Origin: an uncultured Macellibacteroides sp. | GTDB taxonomy: Bacteria; Bacteroidota; Bacteroidia; Bacteroidales; Tannerellaceae | Length of the DNA: 64,000 nucleotides | NCBI RefSeq assembly: GCF_963667135.1 | Contig: NZ_OY762974.1 | Span: forward strand, 1,922,001-1,986,000 | Direction of reading: 5' to 3' | Shown here: positions 36,641-45,834 of the stretch, in pieces | How the letters are laid out: every line of letters starts with the position of its first letter | Numbering within the stretch: the first letter of the stretch is position 1 | Made by a program: the position numbers and the translations under genes | Notes under the pieces: generated by a model | Told to the model about the DNA's origin: nothing | The model's database searches: none | What the model saw: the letters and a program-made list of their open reading frames with translations, nothing else

Positions 36641-37159
36641 ATGAAGAATTCAGCGAACTGTTGTATATACACGAAGGCTCAAACCACATGGTTAGTGGTT
36701 TTAAGGGTGTTTATCGGCTGGCATTTCTTGTATGAAGGGCTGGTGAAGATAATGAATCCAAAATGGACTTCAATGGCATATTTGTTAGACTCCAAAGGTC
36801 CGGCATCCTCTTTTTTTGTTGGGCTAACTCAGGATCCTTATACTATGAATCTTGTGAATTTTTGCAATGAATGGGGACTGTTTCTTGTAGGTCTTGGGCT
36901 ACTTACCGGTTGTTTGTCTAAATTGTCTTCTATCGGAGGAATTGCCTTCCTTGGAATTTATTATTTGTCTCACCCTTCATTTGTTGGAGCAGGATATATT
37001 ATGCCTTTTGAAGGAACTTATTTATGGATAGATAAAAATCTTGTAGAATTGGCAGCTCTTATTGTGTTGCTTGTTTTTCCTACATCAAAAATTATTGGTA
37101 TAGACCGATTGTTAGTGAAAGCTATGCCTGCTGGAATTTTGAAACTTAAATTGATTTGA
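36641..37159 (+). CDS. DoxX family membrane protein
   Basis: A 172-residue membrane protein with about four helices. The start TTWLVVLRVFIGWHFLYEGLVK is typical of the DoxX family, and the later NEWGLFLVGLGLLTG and GIAFLGIYYLSHP fit. DoxX proteins are related to the membrane part of thiosulfate:quinone oxidoreductase. Here the gene lies 4 bp before a second exported Gfo/Idh/MocA oxidoreductase, so a role in passing its electrons to the quinone pool is an attractive but untested idea. Confidence 0.83.
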   Translation: MKNSANCCIYTKAQTTWLVVLRVFIGWHFLYEGLVKIMNPKWTSMAYLLDSKGPASSFFVGLTQDPYTMNLVNFCNEWGLFLVGLGLLTGCLSKLSSIGGIAFLGIYYLSHPSFVGAGYIMPFEGTYLWIDKNLVELAALIVLLVFPTSKIIGIDRLLVKAMPAGILKLKLI

Positions 37160-37163
37160 TGAG

Positions 37164-38813
37164 ATGTCAACTGAAGATGTAAACAAAACTCCGGAGAATA
37201 ACAAGCCAGTATCATCCGGTCGCAGAGATGCTTTAAAAGCATTGGCAACTGTTCCCTTGCTGGGAGCCATGGCTTATGGCGTATATCAAAGACAAAAGTA
37301 TGAAAGAACGCGCAGAGATATGTCTGACGTCTTTCAGCTAAGCAAAGAGGGTCCAACCATGTTGGAAGCTCAACCAGACGGGAAAAAGATCCGTTTGGGA
37401 TTAATCGGATTCGGAATCCGTGGCAAGCAATTGATGCGCGCTGCCGGATTTGCAGAGCCGTCATGGATCGATACGTTGATCGATGCTAATAAAAAAGATA
37501 AGAAAGATAACCGCTATCAGCAGTATTTGGAACAAGAAGACCTGAATATTGTTGTAAATGGGGTTTGTGATATATTTGATGTCTACTCTGAAGCGGCTGC
37601 GCTGGCAAGTTCAAATATTCATCGTGAAGGAAGTAATGGAAAATTCGGACCCGCCCCAAAGCGATACCGAACTTATCAGGAACTATTGGCAGCCGATGAT
37701 ATTGATGCTGTGATTATAGCAGCACCCGACCATTGGCATAGCACCATGGCAATGGCGGCAGCCAAAGCTGGCAAACATGTTTATGTTGAAAAGCCTCTTT
37801 CCTGGACTGTGCCCGAAACTTATATGGTTCGTGACGTAGTAAAAGAAACTGGAATTGTATTTCAGTTAGGACATCAGGGCCGTCAGACAGATAGTTACCA
37901 AAAAGCAAAGGAAATTATTGATAAGGGATTAATAGGCCCGGTTAATCTGATTGAAGTGTGCACAAATCGCAATGATCCTAACGGAGCATGGGTGTATGAT
38001 TTAATTGAAGGAGCATCTCCTCAGTCTATCGACTGGAAACAGTTTGAAGGCGATCCCGAACGAATTAAAGAGTATAGGGATTACATGCTTACCAATAAGC
38101 TTGAGAAATATATGGGACCGGACGACCGGAGTAAATTCAGTCTGGAACGTTTCTTTCGCTGGCGTTGCTGGTGGGATTACAGCACCGGTCTTAGCGGCGA
38201 CTTGCTGACCCACGAATTCGATGCCATTAATCAAATTATGGGAGTGGGGATACCTCATTCTGCAGCTTCTTCGGGAGGCGTTTATTTCTTTAAAGATGGC
38301 CGTACTGTTCCTGATGTTTTGCACACAACCTTTGAATTTCCTGAAAAGAATTTTACTATGTTGTATAGTGCAACTCTTGCCAGCAGCCGAAACCGTGGAA
38401 AAGTTATTATGGGACATGATGCCTCAATGGAAATTTCGGATACGCTGACTTTAAAGGTAGATGCTCAATCAACCAGATATGCGGATAAGATAGCCAAGGG
38501 AATAATTACTCCGGACCAGCCCTTCTATACATACATCCCTGGACAGGATAATTCAGATACAATTACTTCTGCTACAGAGTTATATTTTGCTCAGCGAGGT
38601 TTATTGTACACCTATGTGAACGGAAAGCGTTACGATACGACTTTCCTTCATATTCGTGAGTGGCTTGAATGTATACGTCAGGGAAAAACACCAAGTTGTA
38701 ATATAGATCAGGCATTCCAGGAAGCAATTACAGCACATATGGGTACACGGGCATTCCTCGAAGGACGCACCATGTATTGGGATAAAGAAAAAGAAGAAAT
38801 TGTGCGGGGATAA
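37164..38813 (+). CDS. Second exported Gfo/Idh/MocA family oxidoreductase
   Basis: A 549-residue relative of the oxidoreductase at 34160. The N-terminus has SGRRDALKALATVPLLGAMA, a twin-arginine-type signal or anchor. The Rossmann motif GLIGFGIRGKQLM near residue 80 and the EKP motif in AGKHVYVEKPLSWTV are clear. WWDYSTGLSGDLLTHEFDA matches the substrate-domain signature of the family. It starts 4 bp after the doxX-like gene and ends before a terminator. It probably oxidises a sugar or sugar derivative outside the cytoplasm; substrate unknown. Confidence 0.87.
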   Translation: MSTEDVNKTPENNKPVSSGRRDALKALATVPLLGAMAYGVYQRQKYERTRRDMSDVFQLSKEGPTMLEAQPDGKKIRLGLIGFGIRGKQLMRAAGFAEPSWIDTLIDANKKDKKDNRYQQYLEQEDLNIVVNGVCDIFDVYSEAAALASSNIHREGSNGKFGPAPKRYRTYQELLAADDIDAVIIAAPDHWHSTMAMAAAKAGKHVYVEKPLSWTVPETYMVRDVVKETGIVFQLGHQGRQTDSYQKAKEIIDKGLIGPVNLIEVCTNRNDPNGAWVYDLIEGASPQSIDWKQFEGDPERIKEYRDYMLTNKLEKYMGPDDRSKFSLERFFRWRCWWDYSTGLSGDLLTHEFDAINQIMGVGIPHSAASSGGVYFFKDGRTVPDVLHTTFEFPEKNFTMLYSATLASSRNRGKVIMGHDASMEISDTLTLKVDAQSTRYADKIAKGIITPDQPFYTYIPGQDNSDTITSATELYFAQRGLLYTYVNGKRYDTTFLHIREWLECIRQGKTPSCNIDQAFQEAITAHMGTRAFLEGRTMYWDKEKEEIVRG

Positions 38814-38840
38814 CTTCACTTTTTAGAATATTAAAGAAGA

Positions 38841-38874
38841 GGGTGTTTTAAACGAAATGTTTAGACACCCTTTT
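38841..38874 (+). terminator. Terminator of the oxidoreductase cluster
   Basis: GGGTGT (38841-38846) pairs with ACACCC (38865-38870), with further inner pairing of TAAAC and GTTTA, followed by TTTT. It lies 28 bp after the last gene. Confidence 0.75.
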
Positions 38875-39051
38875 CCATTTAGTAATATTCAACGTGTTTT
38901 TAACTGATAACAGGCTGATCTTTCGGGTTAATTACAGTACCTTTAAGGCGAAAGACTAGAATCTTTGTAGTTTTTTTTATTTTTTTGTAACCAAATATTT
39001 TTTACTGTTGTCATATAAGTAACAAGAATAATTAATTAAAATAAAAACGCT

Positions 39052-39429
39052 ATGGAAGGCTTGTTAATACCTCTTTTGGCAATCATTTGTACGATTGGAT
39101 TGCCTATTTTACTGGTTTCGCTTATTGTATATAAAAGCGTACAGACTAAACATCAGGAGAAGCTGGCTATGATTGAAAAAGGAATAGTCTTACAAGATCC
39201 TGAAAAACCGGTTAACCGATATACAGCTCTGCGAAATGGGTTGTTGTTAGTTGGATTGGCGGTTGGAGCCATGCTCGGTTTGTTTATTAGTGAAACCTGG
39301 TTGCGTGATAGTTATGCAGGCGACTTTATGATTGCAATCATGACCATTCTATTTGGAGGAATTGCTTTTTTGAGCTACTTCTTCATTATCCGTTCTATGC
39401 AGAAAAAGGATAATACTCCGGAAGTATAA
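39052..39429 (+). CDS. DUF6249-like small membrane protein
   Basis: A 125-residue protein with three hydrophobic segments (about 5-27, 61-82 and 91-113). After the first helix comes KHQEKLAMIEKGI, a feature shared by a family of small Bacteroidetes membrane proteins that I recall as DUF6249. It lies 34 bp before an ECF sigma factor gene and is probably in the same transcript. Function unknown; a role in the sigma circuit is suggested only by position. Confidence 0.72.
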   Translation: MEGLLIPLLAIICTIGLPILLVSLIVYKSVQTKHQEKLAMIEKGIVLQDPEKPVNRYTALRNGLLLVGLAVGAMLGLFISETWLRDSYAGDFMIAIMTILFGGIAFLSYFFIIRSMQKKDNTPEV

Positions 39430-39463
39430 TTTAAAAACAACGAATACAAATTGATGAGATTGC

Positions 39464-40027
39464 ATGGACGAACAAAGGTGGATAGAAAGCATCCTGGCAG
39501 GAGATACGCAAAGTTTCTCTTGCCTCGTCACGAAGTATCAGCAAATGGCTTTCAGTATTGCTTTTCGTATTCTTGAGAATAGGGAAGAAGCGGAGGAAGT
39601 TGTGCAGGATGCTTATGTAAAGATGTACAGAGCTCTTCCTTCTTTTCAGTTCGGGAGTAAATTTTCAACATGGTTTTACCGTATTGTTTACCATACATCT
39701 CTCTCGGCGCTGCGACAACAACGCTTGTTTTCGGGATACGATGAAGCTACTCCTGCCGACCTCACAGACGAAGACTTTGATTGTGCATCTGAAATACTTG
39801 AACGAAACGACCGGAAGGAACTTATAGCTAAGGGATTGAAAAATATTCCTAAGGATGAAGCGCTACTTCTAACTCTATATTATCTTGAAGAGTGTTCTAT
39901 TGATGAAATCCGCCAGGTAACAGATTTGTCGGTTTCAAATATAAAAGTAAAATTGTTTCGCGCACGTAAACATTTTTATGAATCTTTGCAGCTTATAACT
40001 AAACACGAAATAGTAAGCATCCTATGA
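39464..40027 (+). CDS. ECF-type RNA polymerase sigma factor
   Basis: A 187-residue sigma-70 family protein. Region 2 is at about residues 20-90 (YQQMAFSIAFRILENREEAEEVVQDAYVKMYRALPSF, then STWFYRIVYHTSLSALRQQ) and region 4 at about 125-175 (LLTLYYLEECSIDEIRQVTDLSVSNIKVKLFRARKHF). It would redirect polymerase to a small regulon. The stop overlaps the next start by 4 bp (ATGA), the classic arrangement for a sigma factor and its membrane partner. Confidence 0.92.
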   Translation: MDEQRWIESILAGDTQSFSCLVTKYQQMAFSIAFRILENREEAEEVVQDAYVKMYRALPSFQFGSKFSTWFYRIVYHTSLSALRQQRLFSGYDEATPADLTDEDFDCASEILERNDRKELIAKGLKNIPKDEALLLTLYYLEECSIDEIRQVTDLSVSNIKVKLFRARKHFYESLQLITKHEIVSIL

Positions 40028-40383
40028 ATACAAATAAACAAAAAGCCGATCGGCTGACAAGGGACTTATTGAAAGATTGTTATGAAATTCCTCCAAAGGG
40101 AATGGACCTCAGGATTATGGAGCTAATTAAAAAAGAAGCACCTGTAATCCGTAAAAAAGATGTAAAAGAGTGCTCTTCTATAGGCGGAATTATTAGTTTG
40201 GGCGTAGGTTATGTGATTCTGGTGATTTCTCTTATATCTATATTATTGATAAATAAAGACGACTTGGGATTCATGTATTCGCAACTTAAAGATGCATTCC
40301 CCTATATTCTTTCGCTGGTAGCAATCGCTAGTTCTTTTATTTTTTATTTCTGTATGGACAAAGTACTTACTTTCTCAAGATAG
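40024..40383 (+). CDS. Small membrane protein, putative anti-sigma partner
   Basis: A 119-residue protein with a soluble N-terminus of about 55 residues and two hydrophobic helices (about 57-78 and 91-113). It overlaps the sigma gene by 4 bp. The short cytoplasmic part lacks a recognisable ZAS zinc motif, so the anti-sigma call rests on topology and position. No family is recognised. Confidence 0.65.
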   Translation: MNTNKQKADRLTRDLLKDCYEIPPKGMDLRIMELIKKEAPVIRKKDVKECSSIGGIISLGVGYVILVISLISILLINKDDLGFMYSQLKDAFPYILSLVAIASSFIFYFCMDKVLTFSR

Positions 40384-40403
40384 GAAAGGTGACAAGGCAA
40401 AAT

Positions 40404-40434
40404 AAAGAGAGACATCTTCACGATGCCTCTCTTT
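40404..40434. terminator. Bidirectional terminator between the sigma operon and the NigD-like gene
   Basis: A 13-bp stem with one mismatch (40404-40416 with 40422-40434) and a 5-nt loop between two convergent genes. On the minus strand it is followed by ATTTTGCC. Confidence 0.72.
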
Positions 40435-40479
40435 GCTGAACTAAATGATAAAAATAAAAGTTATGCAGGAAGGGTTGTT

Positions 40480-41211
40480 TTATTTAATGTCTCCGAAAGA
40501 ATTAACTGAAATACTTTTTGGATTTACAATATCGTTTTTGGTCCAGTTGTAATTCAGGTCGTATGTCTTATCTCCATCGAACGTTTTAACTTTAACAGTA
40601 AATTTTACAGAATCTTTTCCGGCTTCAATCAGACTACTCAGGTTGAAAGCAACCAGGCCTTCCTTGGCTACCATTGCCTGATCATCATACGCATTGTGTC
40701 TGAATTCAAGAATCTTAGGGTCGGACGTTTGAGTCGTATCCCGAACCAGATTTATAAAGTGAGGTTTTGCCCCTCCGTAATTAAAACCAAACTGAACATT
40801 CAGGTAGCCGCCGCCTACCCACATATTGATAATTTTAACCGGATCATTTCCAAAATCAGCATCATTTGTTGATGTTAGTGAGGCGATGGATTTTGTTAGA
40901 ATGTTCTGTATACTGTTTACCTTGATATAGTGATCGTATCCCTGAACGGAATCGGAGAGGATCGTATAATTTACAAGCGCGCGCTGGTCACCCTTTGGAC
41001 TATAACCGGGATAATTGGTTGCTGCCGGCCAAAGCTTTGTTCCATCATCCAATATCAAAGAATAATTATTATCGGTCAGAGGCTCAACTGTAGCGATTGA
41101 TATCCAGTAATTTCCTAAAGAATAATCATCGTCGTCACTTAAGCATGAATTAAATACCAGCATGGAAAATAACAGTCCGGTAGCAATTGCGAATACTTTA
41201 AATGGTTTCAT
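40480..41211 (-). CDS. NigD-like lipoprotein
   Basis: A 243-residue lipoprotein (lipobox VFNSC, Cys23, followed by an acidic SDDDD that favours surface export in Bacteroidetes). It fits the NigD-like family: an N-terminal OB-like domain (YWISIATVEPL, SLILDDGTKLWPA) and a C-terminal beta-sandwich (LVAFNLSSLIEAGKDSVKFTVK). NigD was named from a bacteriocin locus of Prevotella nigrescens, but most relatives have no assigned role. It stands alone, divergent from surE. Confidence 0.82.
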   Translation of the reverse strand: MKPFKVFAIATGLLFSMLVFNSCLSDDDDYSLGNYWISIATVEPLTDNNYSLILDDGTKLWPAATNYPGYSPKGDQRALVNYTILSDSVQGYDHYIKVNSIQNILTKSIASLTSTNDADFGNDPVKIINMWVGGGYLNVQFGFNYGGAKPHFINLVRDTTQTSDPKILEFRHNAYDDQAMVAKEGLVAFNLSSLIEAGKDSVKFTVKVKTFDGDKTYDLNYNWTKNDIVNPKSISVNSFGDIK

Positions 41212-41319
41212 AAAACACCTTATTTTTTATTATTACTATATGATTTACATAAGAGAAGATGCGAACAAAATAAAAATGCTGCAGCACATACATGTAAAAG
41301 ATGTTAAAGAACCCTCTCC

Positions 41320-41350
41320 TTGTTGAGAACCTAAATAATTTGTACCTTTA
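41320..41350 (+). promoter_or_regulatory. Candidate surE-lpxB promoter deciding the surE start
   Basis: TTG at 41320-41322, a 20-nt spacer and TACCTTTA at 41343-41350, one base off the TAnnTTTG consensus. It lies downstream of the in-frame ATG at 41301 and so favours the start at 41376. Confidence 0.45.
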
Positions 41351-41375
41351 CAACGAAATAGAAAGGTATATATTT

Positions 41376-42152
41376 ATGATGAACAATAGACCGCTGATCC
41401 TGATTACAAATGATGATGGCATTCAGGCAAAAGGAATTAATGAGTTGGCAGCTTGTTTACGTGATTTTGGTGATATAGTAGTATTTGCCCCGGACGGACC
41501 ACGTTCTGGAATGTCAAGCGCAATCACATCTATCGCTCCCATTCATTATACACTTGTTAGTAAAGAAGATGGTCTTACCAGGTATAGCTGTTCAGGAACC
41601 CCAGTTGACTGTGTAAAGCTGGCAATGAATGAAGTGCTTGAAACGAAACCCGACTTGTTGGTTTCAGGAATCAATCATGGAACAAATATGGCTATTTGCG
41701 TACATTATTCAGGAACGATGGGAGCTGCCATCGAAGGATGCGTACTTGATATTCCTTCGATAGGCGTATCGCTTACCAATCAGAGTCCAGATGCCGATTT
41801 TACTGAAAGTTGCAGGCTTGCCCGTAAGTTGTCGCACCGGGTGCTCAAAGAGGGATTGCCAAAAGGAACATACCTAAATCTTAATGTGCCTGACGGGCAA
41901 AGTGTTAAGGGAATGAAGGTTTGTAAACAGGCGGATGGACGTTGGATAAAAGAGTTTCTTCGCCTGAAGAATCCTTCAGGTAAAGAAGTGTATTGGTTAA
42001 CAGGAGAATTCCAGAATCATCTTCCTGTTCATGATGATAGTGACACTCTTGCTCTTGAGTCCGGATATGCATCACTTGTGCCGTGTAAAATAGATGTTAC
42101 GGATTACAGATACCTGACTCACATTAAGGAATGGGAAATTGACGAACAATGA
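41376..42152 (+). CDS. surE: 5'/3'-nucleotidase SurE
   Basis: A 258-residue metal-dependent nucleoside monophosphatase. The metal site is in [14 protein letters not shown], with the further family blocks [16 protein letters not shown] and [25 protein letters not shown] 41376 (or 41379) is preferred over 41301, since the extension contains a promoter-like sequence and does not resemble SurE. Its stop overlaps the lpxB start by 4 bp (ATGA), so the two are translationally coupled; this pairing recurs in Bacteroidales. Confidence 0.94.
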   Translation: MMNNRPLILITNDDGIQAKGINELAACLRDFGDIVVFAPDGPRSGMSSAITSIAPIHYTLVSKEDGLTRYSCSGTPVDCVKLAMNEVLETKPDLLVSGINHGTNMAICVHYSGTMGAAIEGCVLDIPSIGVSLTNQSPDADFTESCRLARKLSHRVLKEGLPKGTYLNLNVPDGQSVKGMKVCKQADGRWIKEFLRLKNPSGKEVYWLTGEFQNHLPVHDDSDTLALESGYASLVPCKIDVTDYRYLTHIKEWEIDEQ

Positions 42153-43306
42153 AATATTATTTGATCGCAGGAGAAGCTTCCGGAGATTTGCATGCGTCTA
42201 ATCTGATGGAGGGCCTTAAAGAGATGGATTCACAAGCGGAATTTCGTTTCTTTGGAGGAGATCTTATGGCTTCAAAAGGGGGTGTGCTTGTTAAACACTA
42301 CCGTGATATGGCATTTATGGGCTTTATACCGGTACTGCTAAACCTGCGAACGATCTTGGGAAACATGAAAACCTGCGAGGAAGACATTCGAAATTATAAA
42401 CCTTATGTGGTTATTCTTGTTGATTATCCCGGGTTTAATCTTAAAATTGCCAGGTTTGTAAAGAGAGTGTTGAAAATTCCTGTATACTATTATATTTCTC
42501 CCAAGATATGGGCATGGAAACAATATCGTATCAAAGATTTTAGAAAGTATGTGGACCGGATGTATTGTATCCTGCCCTTTGAACCAGCATTCTTTCAAAA
42601 GCTCAATTATAAGGTAACCTATGTGGGGAATCCTTCTGTAGATTCTGTCGCAAACAGATCATATGCAGATGAAACTTTCGATCAGTTTAAAGAAGCAAAC
42701 GGATTAAGGAACAAGCCAATTGTTGCCATTCTTGCCGGAAGCAGAAAACAGGAGATAAAAGATAACCTCCCTACGATGCTTGAGGCTGCTGCCGGATTTA
42801 CCGACCATCAGTTTGTGATTGCCGGTGCTCCCGGTATTAATCCGGCTTATTACCAGCAATACATTGGAAAATATAAAACTGCGATTGTATTTGATCAGAC
42901 CTATAGGTTATTGCAACAAAGCAAAGCCGCATTGGTGACATCGGGCACGGCAACTCTCGAAACAGGGTTGTTTCGTGTTCCACAGGTTGTGTGCTATAAG
43001 ACGCCTGCCAAAAAACTTGTTAAGTTTGTTTTTACTAATTTCTTTCATATAAAGTATATTTCTCTTGTTAACCTGATAGCCGGAAGAACAGTTGTGCAGG
43101 AACTTTTTGCCGATTCGTTCTCTTGCGATTCGATTCGGGAAGAATTGAATCGGCTTATAAGGAATGACGTTTACCGGAACAATATGCTCGCAGGTTACGA
43201 TGAGGTAATTGAAATGCTTGGCAAGCCGGGAGCCTCACGCCGTGCTGCAGGACTAATGATTGAAAGTCTTCGGAATAATAAAAAAGACCAAAAAGAGTCT
43301 GAGTAG
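42149..43306 (+). CDS. lpxB: Lipid-A-disaccharide synthase
   Basis: A 385-residue GT19 glycosyltransferase that joins UDP-2,3-diacylglucosamine and lipid X in lipid A synthesis at the inner membrane. Recognised blocks: [17 protein letters not shown] at the start, [43 protein letters not shown] and [20 protein letters not shown]. Length is normal. It shares a 4-bp overlap with surE. The following gap leads to parA. Confidence 0.95.
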   Translation: MKYYLIAGEASGDLHASNLMEGLKEMDSQAEFRFFGGDLMASKGGVLVKHYRDMAFMGFIPVLLNLRTILGNMKTCEEDIRNYKPYVVILVDYPGFNLKIARFVKRVLKIPVYYYISPKIWAWKQYRIKDFRKYVDRMYCILPFEPAFFQKLNYKVTYVGNPSVDSVANRSYADETFDQFKEANGLRNKPIVAILAGSRKQEIKDNLPTMLEAAAGFTDHQFVIAGAPGINPAYYQQYIGKYKTAIVFDQTYRLLQQSKAALVTSGTATLETGLFRVPQVVCYKTPAKKLVKFVFTNFFHIKYISLVNLIAGRTVVQELFADSFSCDSIREELNRLIRNDVYRNNMLAGYDEVIEMLGKPGASRRAAGLMIESLRNNKKDQKESE

Positions 43307-43338
43307 ACCAAAGAAAAGGTTATTCGATATATTCTGTT

Positions 43339-43346
43339 TATATTTG
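43339..43346 (+). promoter_or_regulatory. Candidate -7 element of parAB
   Basis: TATATTTG fits TAnnTTTG, 113 bp before the parA start and directly in front of two TTATCAACA repeats. The -33 box is unclear. Confidence 0.45.
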
Positions 43347-43350
43347 CAAG

Positions 43351-43379
43351 TTATCAACAGTTCGGGCAACTTATCAACA
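43351..43379 (+). repeat. Two direct TTATCAACA 9-mers, 20 bp apart, before parA
   Basis: TTATCAACA occurs at 43351-43359 and 43371-43379. Each differs by one base from the DnaA-box consensus TTATCCACA. They lie at and just after the predicted transcription start, so they could be DnaA or other regulator sites. Confidence 0.6.
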
Positions 43380-43458
43380 AACCAGTGATTGTTTTGCTTT
43401 AACAGGATTTGAATTAGTGATTTATGTTTAGTTTTGCTATCGAATTAAACGTGTAAAT

Positions 43459-44223
43459 ATGGGAAAAATTATCGCTTTGGCAAATCAGAAGGGGGGAGTG
43501 GGAAAGACAACCACTACCATTAATCTGGCTGCATCCTTGGCTGCACTTGAAAAGAAGGTGTTGGTAGTAGATGCAGATCCTCAGGCAAACGCGTCATCCG
43601 GATTAGGTATTGATATCCGGAATGTTGAAGTATCCATTTATGAATGTATTGTGAATGGTGTGGATGCACGCGGAGCTATTTCGAATACGCAAGTCGAAGG
43701 ATTGGATATTATTCCATCACATATAGATTTGGTAGGCGCAGAGATAGAAATGCTAAATCTTGATCAGCGTGAAAAGATATTGAAACAGGTATTGATCCCC
43801 CTGAAAGAATTGTATGATTTCATTCTGATCGACTGTTCTCCTTCATTGGGATTGATTACGGTTAATGCGCTTACAGCCGCAGATTCGGTTATTATACCCG
43901 TGCAATGTGAATATTTTGCGCTGGAAGGAATCAGCAAACTGCTGAATACCATTAAAATCATTAAGTCGAAGTTGAACCCTTCACTTGAAATAGAAGGCTT
44001 TTTGCTGACTATGTATGATTCGCGCCTTCGTCTTGCTAATCAGATTTATGAAGAAGTAAAACGCCATTTCCGTGAACTGGTATTTACAACTGTGATTCAA
44101 AGGAATATTAAATTAAGCGAAGCCCCCAGTTATGGTATCCCGGCGTTATTATACGACGCGGAATCAAGGGGGGCAATTAATCACATGCAGTTGGCAAGTG
44201 AATTAATAGAGAAAAATAAATAA
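43459..44223 (+). CDS. parA: Chromosome partitioning ATPase ParA (Soj)
   Basis: A 254-residue deviant Walker ATPase. The P-loop [19 protein letters not shown] is at residues 9-27, the Walker A' region at [17 protein letters not shown] and Walker B at [14 protein letters not shown]. It moves the origin region by dynamic binding to nucleoid DNA and ATP hydrolysis stimulated by ParB. ParB is encoded 19 bp downstream. No typical parS site was found by eye in the neighbourhood. Confidence 0.95.
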   Translation: MGKIIALANQKGGVGKTTTTINLAASLAALEKKVLVVDADPQANASSGLGIDIRNVEVSIYECIVNGVDARGAISNTQVEGLDIIPSHIDLVGAEIEMLNLDQREKILKQVLIPLKELYDFILIDCSPSLGLITVNALTAADSVIIPVQCEYFALEGISKLLNTIKIIKSKLNPSLEIEGFLLTMYDSRLRLANQIYEEVKRHFRELVFTTVIQRNIKLSEAPSYGIPALLYDAESRGAINHMQLASELIEKNK

Positions 44224-44242
44224 TAGAAGATAGAAAGTATAT

Positions 44243-45130
44243 ATGGCAGCAATAAAGAGATCGGCTTTGGGTCGCGGACTGGATGCATTAATAACCATGG
44301 AAGACGTAAAAACAGGAGGTTCATCGTCTATCAGTGAAATCGCTTTGTCGAAAATCCAACCCAATCCAGACCAGCCACGTTCAATGTTTGAAGAAGAAAC
44401 ATTGGAAGAGTTAGCTACGTCTATACGCTCACTGGGAGTTATTCAGCCCATTACCCTGAAAGAAATGGGCCCCGACAGATATATGATTATTTCGGGAGAG
44501 CGCCGATACAGGGCTTCCCTGAAGGCGGGTCTCGAAGAGATTCCTGCATATATCAAAACGGCGGCCGACGAAAATGTGGTGGAAATGGCCCTGATTGAGA
44601 ATATACAACGCGAGGATCTTAATTCTATTGAAATTGCTCTGGCCTATCAGAAGCTGATCGATAACTACGCGCTTACTCAGGAAAAGCTTAGCGAACGTGT
44701 CGGGAAAAAACGGGCAACGATCGCCAACTATTTGCGGTTACTAAAACTTCCTGCCGAAATACAGGTTGGATTGAAAGATAAAAAAATTGATATGGGCCAC
44801 GCCAGAGCATTAATCTCTGTGCAAGATCCCGAGGTTCAGCTTGCTTTGTACGAGCAAATTCTTCAGGATGGCCTTTCGGTTCGTCAGGTAGAAGAATTGG
44901 TACGCCATGCTGCCGATGTTACTTCTACTGAAACGCAGGAGACAGAAAAACCCAGGAAAAAGTTACTCCCGGAAGAATATAAGATGTTGAAAGAACATCT
45001 TTCCAGATTCTTTCATACCAAAGTGGACCTATCCTGCAACGACAAAGGAAAAGGTAAAATCACCATTCCTTTTGCTTCCGAAGATGAGTTGGAAAAGCTT
45101 ATTATGCTTTTAGATAAGTTGAAACGATAA
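44243..45130 (+). CDS. parB: Chromosome partitioning protein ParB
   Basis: A 295-residue ParB/Spo0J protein. The N-terminal CTPase/ParB box has LSKIQPNPDQPRSMFEEETLEEL and GERRYRAS. The helix-turn-helix with TQEKLSERVGKKRATIANYLRLLKLP follows, and a C-terminal dimerisation part ends in LDKLKR. It loads on parS and slides as a CTP clamp. It is the second gene of parAB and is followed 9 bp later by a DUF5683 gene. Confidence 0.95.
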   Translation: MAAIKRSALGRGLDALITMEDVKTGGSSSISEIALSKIQPNPDQPRSMFEEETLEELATSIRSLGVIQPITLKEMGPDRYMIISGERRYRASLKAGLEEIPAYIKTAADENVVEMALIENIQREDLNSIEIALAYQKLIDNYALTQEKLSERVGKKRATIANYLRLLKLPAEIQVGLKDKKIDMGHARALISVQDPEVQLALYEQILQDGLSVRQVEELVRHAADVTSTETQETEKPRKKLLPEEYKMLKEHLSRFFHTKVDLSCNDKGKGKITIPFASEDELEKLIMLLDKLKR

Positions 45131-45139
45131 GGCGAGCTT

Positions 45140-45829
45140 ATGATTCAAAATGTATTACATTACGTTATATTAGGTAGTTTGCTTCTGGTGATTATATTTC
45201 CTCAGAACTCTTTTGCACAGACGCTGAATAAGGATTCGCTGAAGACGCAGACAGCCGTCCCCGATTCGACTGTCGCTGCCGTAATGGCTGCAGCCGATTC
45301 TTTGCCAGTTCCGGGAATGGAACTTCCGGCTTTTAAACCTAATCCTACGAAGGCCGTAATTTATTCGGCTATTTTCCCTGGATTAGGACAGATTTATAAC
45401 CGTAAATACTGGAAACTGCCTTTGGTTTACGGAGCCTTTATGGGATGCGCGTATGCAATTTCCTGGAATAACCGGAATTACAGCGACTATTCTCAGGCCT
45501 ACATGGATATTATGAGTGAAGATCCGAAAACGAACAATAGCTGGATAAACTTTTTACCAGCTAATGCCGATCCTGATCAGTATATTGATGATACGAATTT
45601 TAAGGAATCGTTAAAGAGCAGGAAAGATTATTTCCGCCGTTACCGCGATTTAAGTATAATCATTACTGTTGGCGTCTACTTCATTACGATGATTGATGCC
45701 TATGTAGATGCCCAGTTGTTTGATTTTGATATCTCCCCGGATTTATCATTAAGGGTCGAACCTGCGATGACACAGCCAACAAGTTATAGTTCAAGAACCT
45801 ATGGTTTGAACTGCAGCATAAAATTTTAA
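45140..45829 (+). CDS. DUF5683 family membrane/secreted protein
   Basis: A 229-residue protein with a signal peptide (about 1-26, ending NSFA) and an alanine-rich linker. The DUF5683 core has KAVIYSAIFPGLGQIYNRKYWKLPLVYGAF and a second hydrophobic segment SIIITVGVYFITMIDAYVDAQLF. The GLGQIYN motif recalls small membrane domains of the TM2 type. The family usually sits next to ParB and a lytic transglycosylase in Bacteroidetes, as here, so a cell-envelope role is likely; its activity is unknown. Confidence 0.85.
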   Translation: MIQNVLHYVILGSLLLVIIFPQNSFAQTLNKDSLKTQTAVPDSTVAAVMAAADSLPVPGMELPAFKPNPTKAVIYSAIFPGLGQIYNRKYWKLPLVYGAFMGCAYAISWNNRNYSDYSQAYMDIMSEDPKTNNSWINFLPANADPDQYIDDTNFKESLKSRKDYFRRYRDLSIIITVGVYFITMIDAYVDAQLFDFDISPDLSLRVEPAMTQPTSYSSRTYGLNCSIKF

Positions 45830-45834
45830 ATTGT

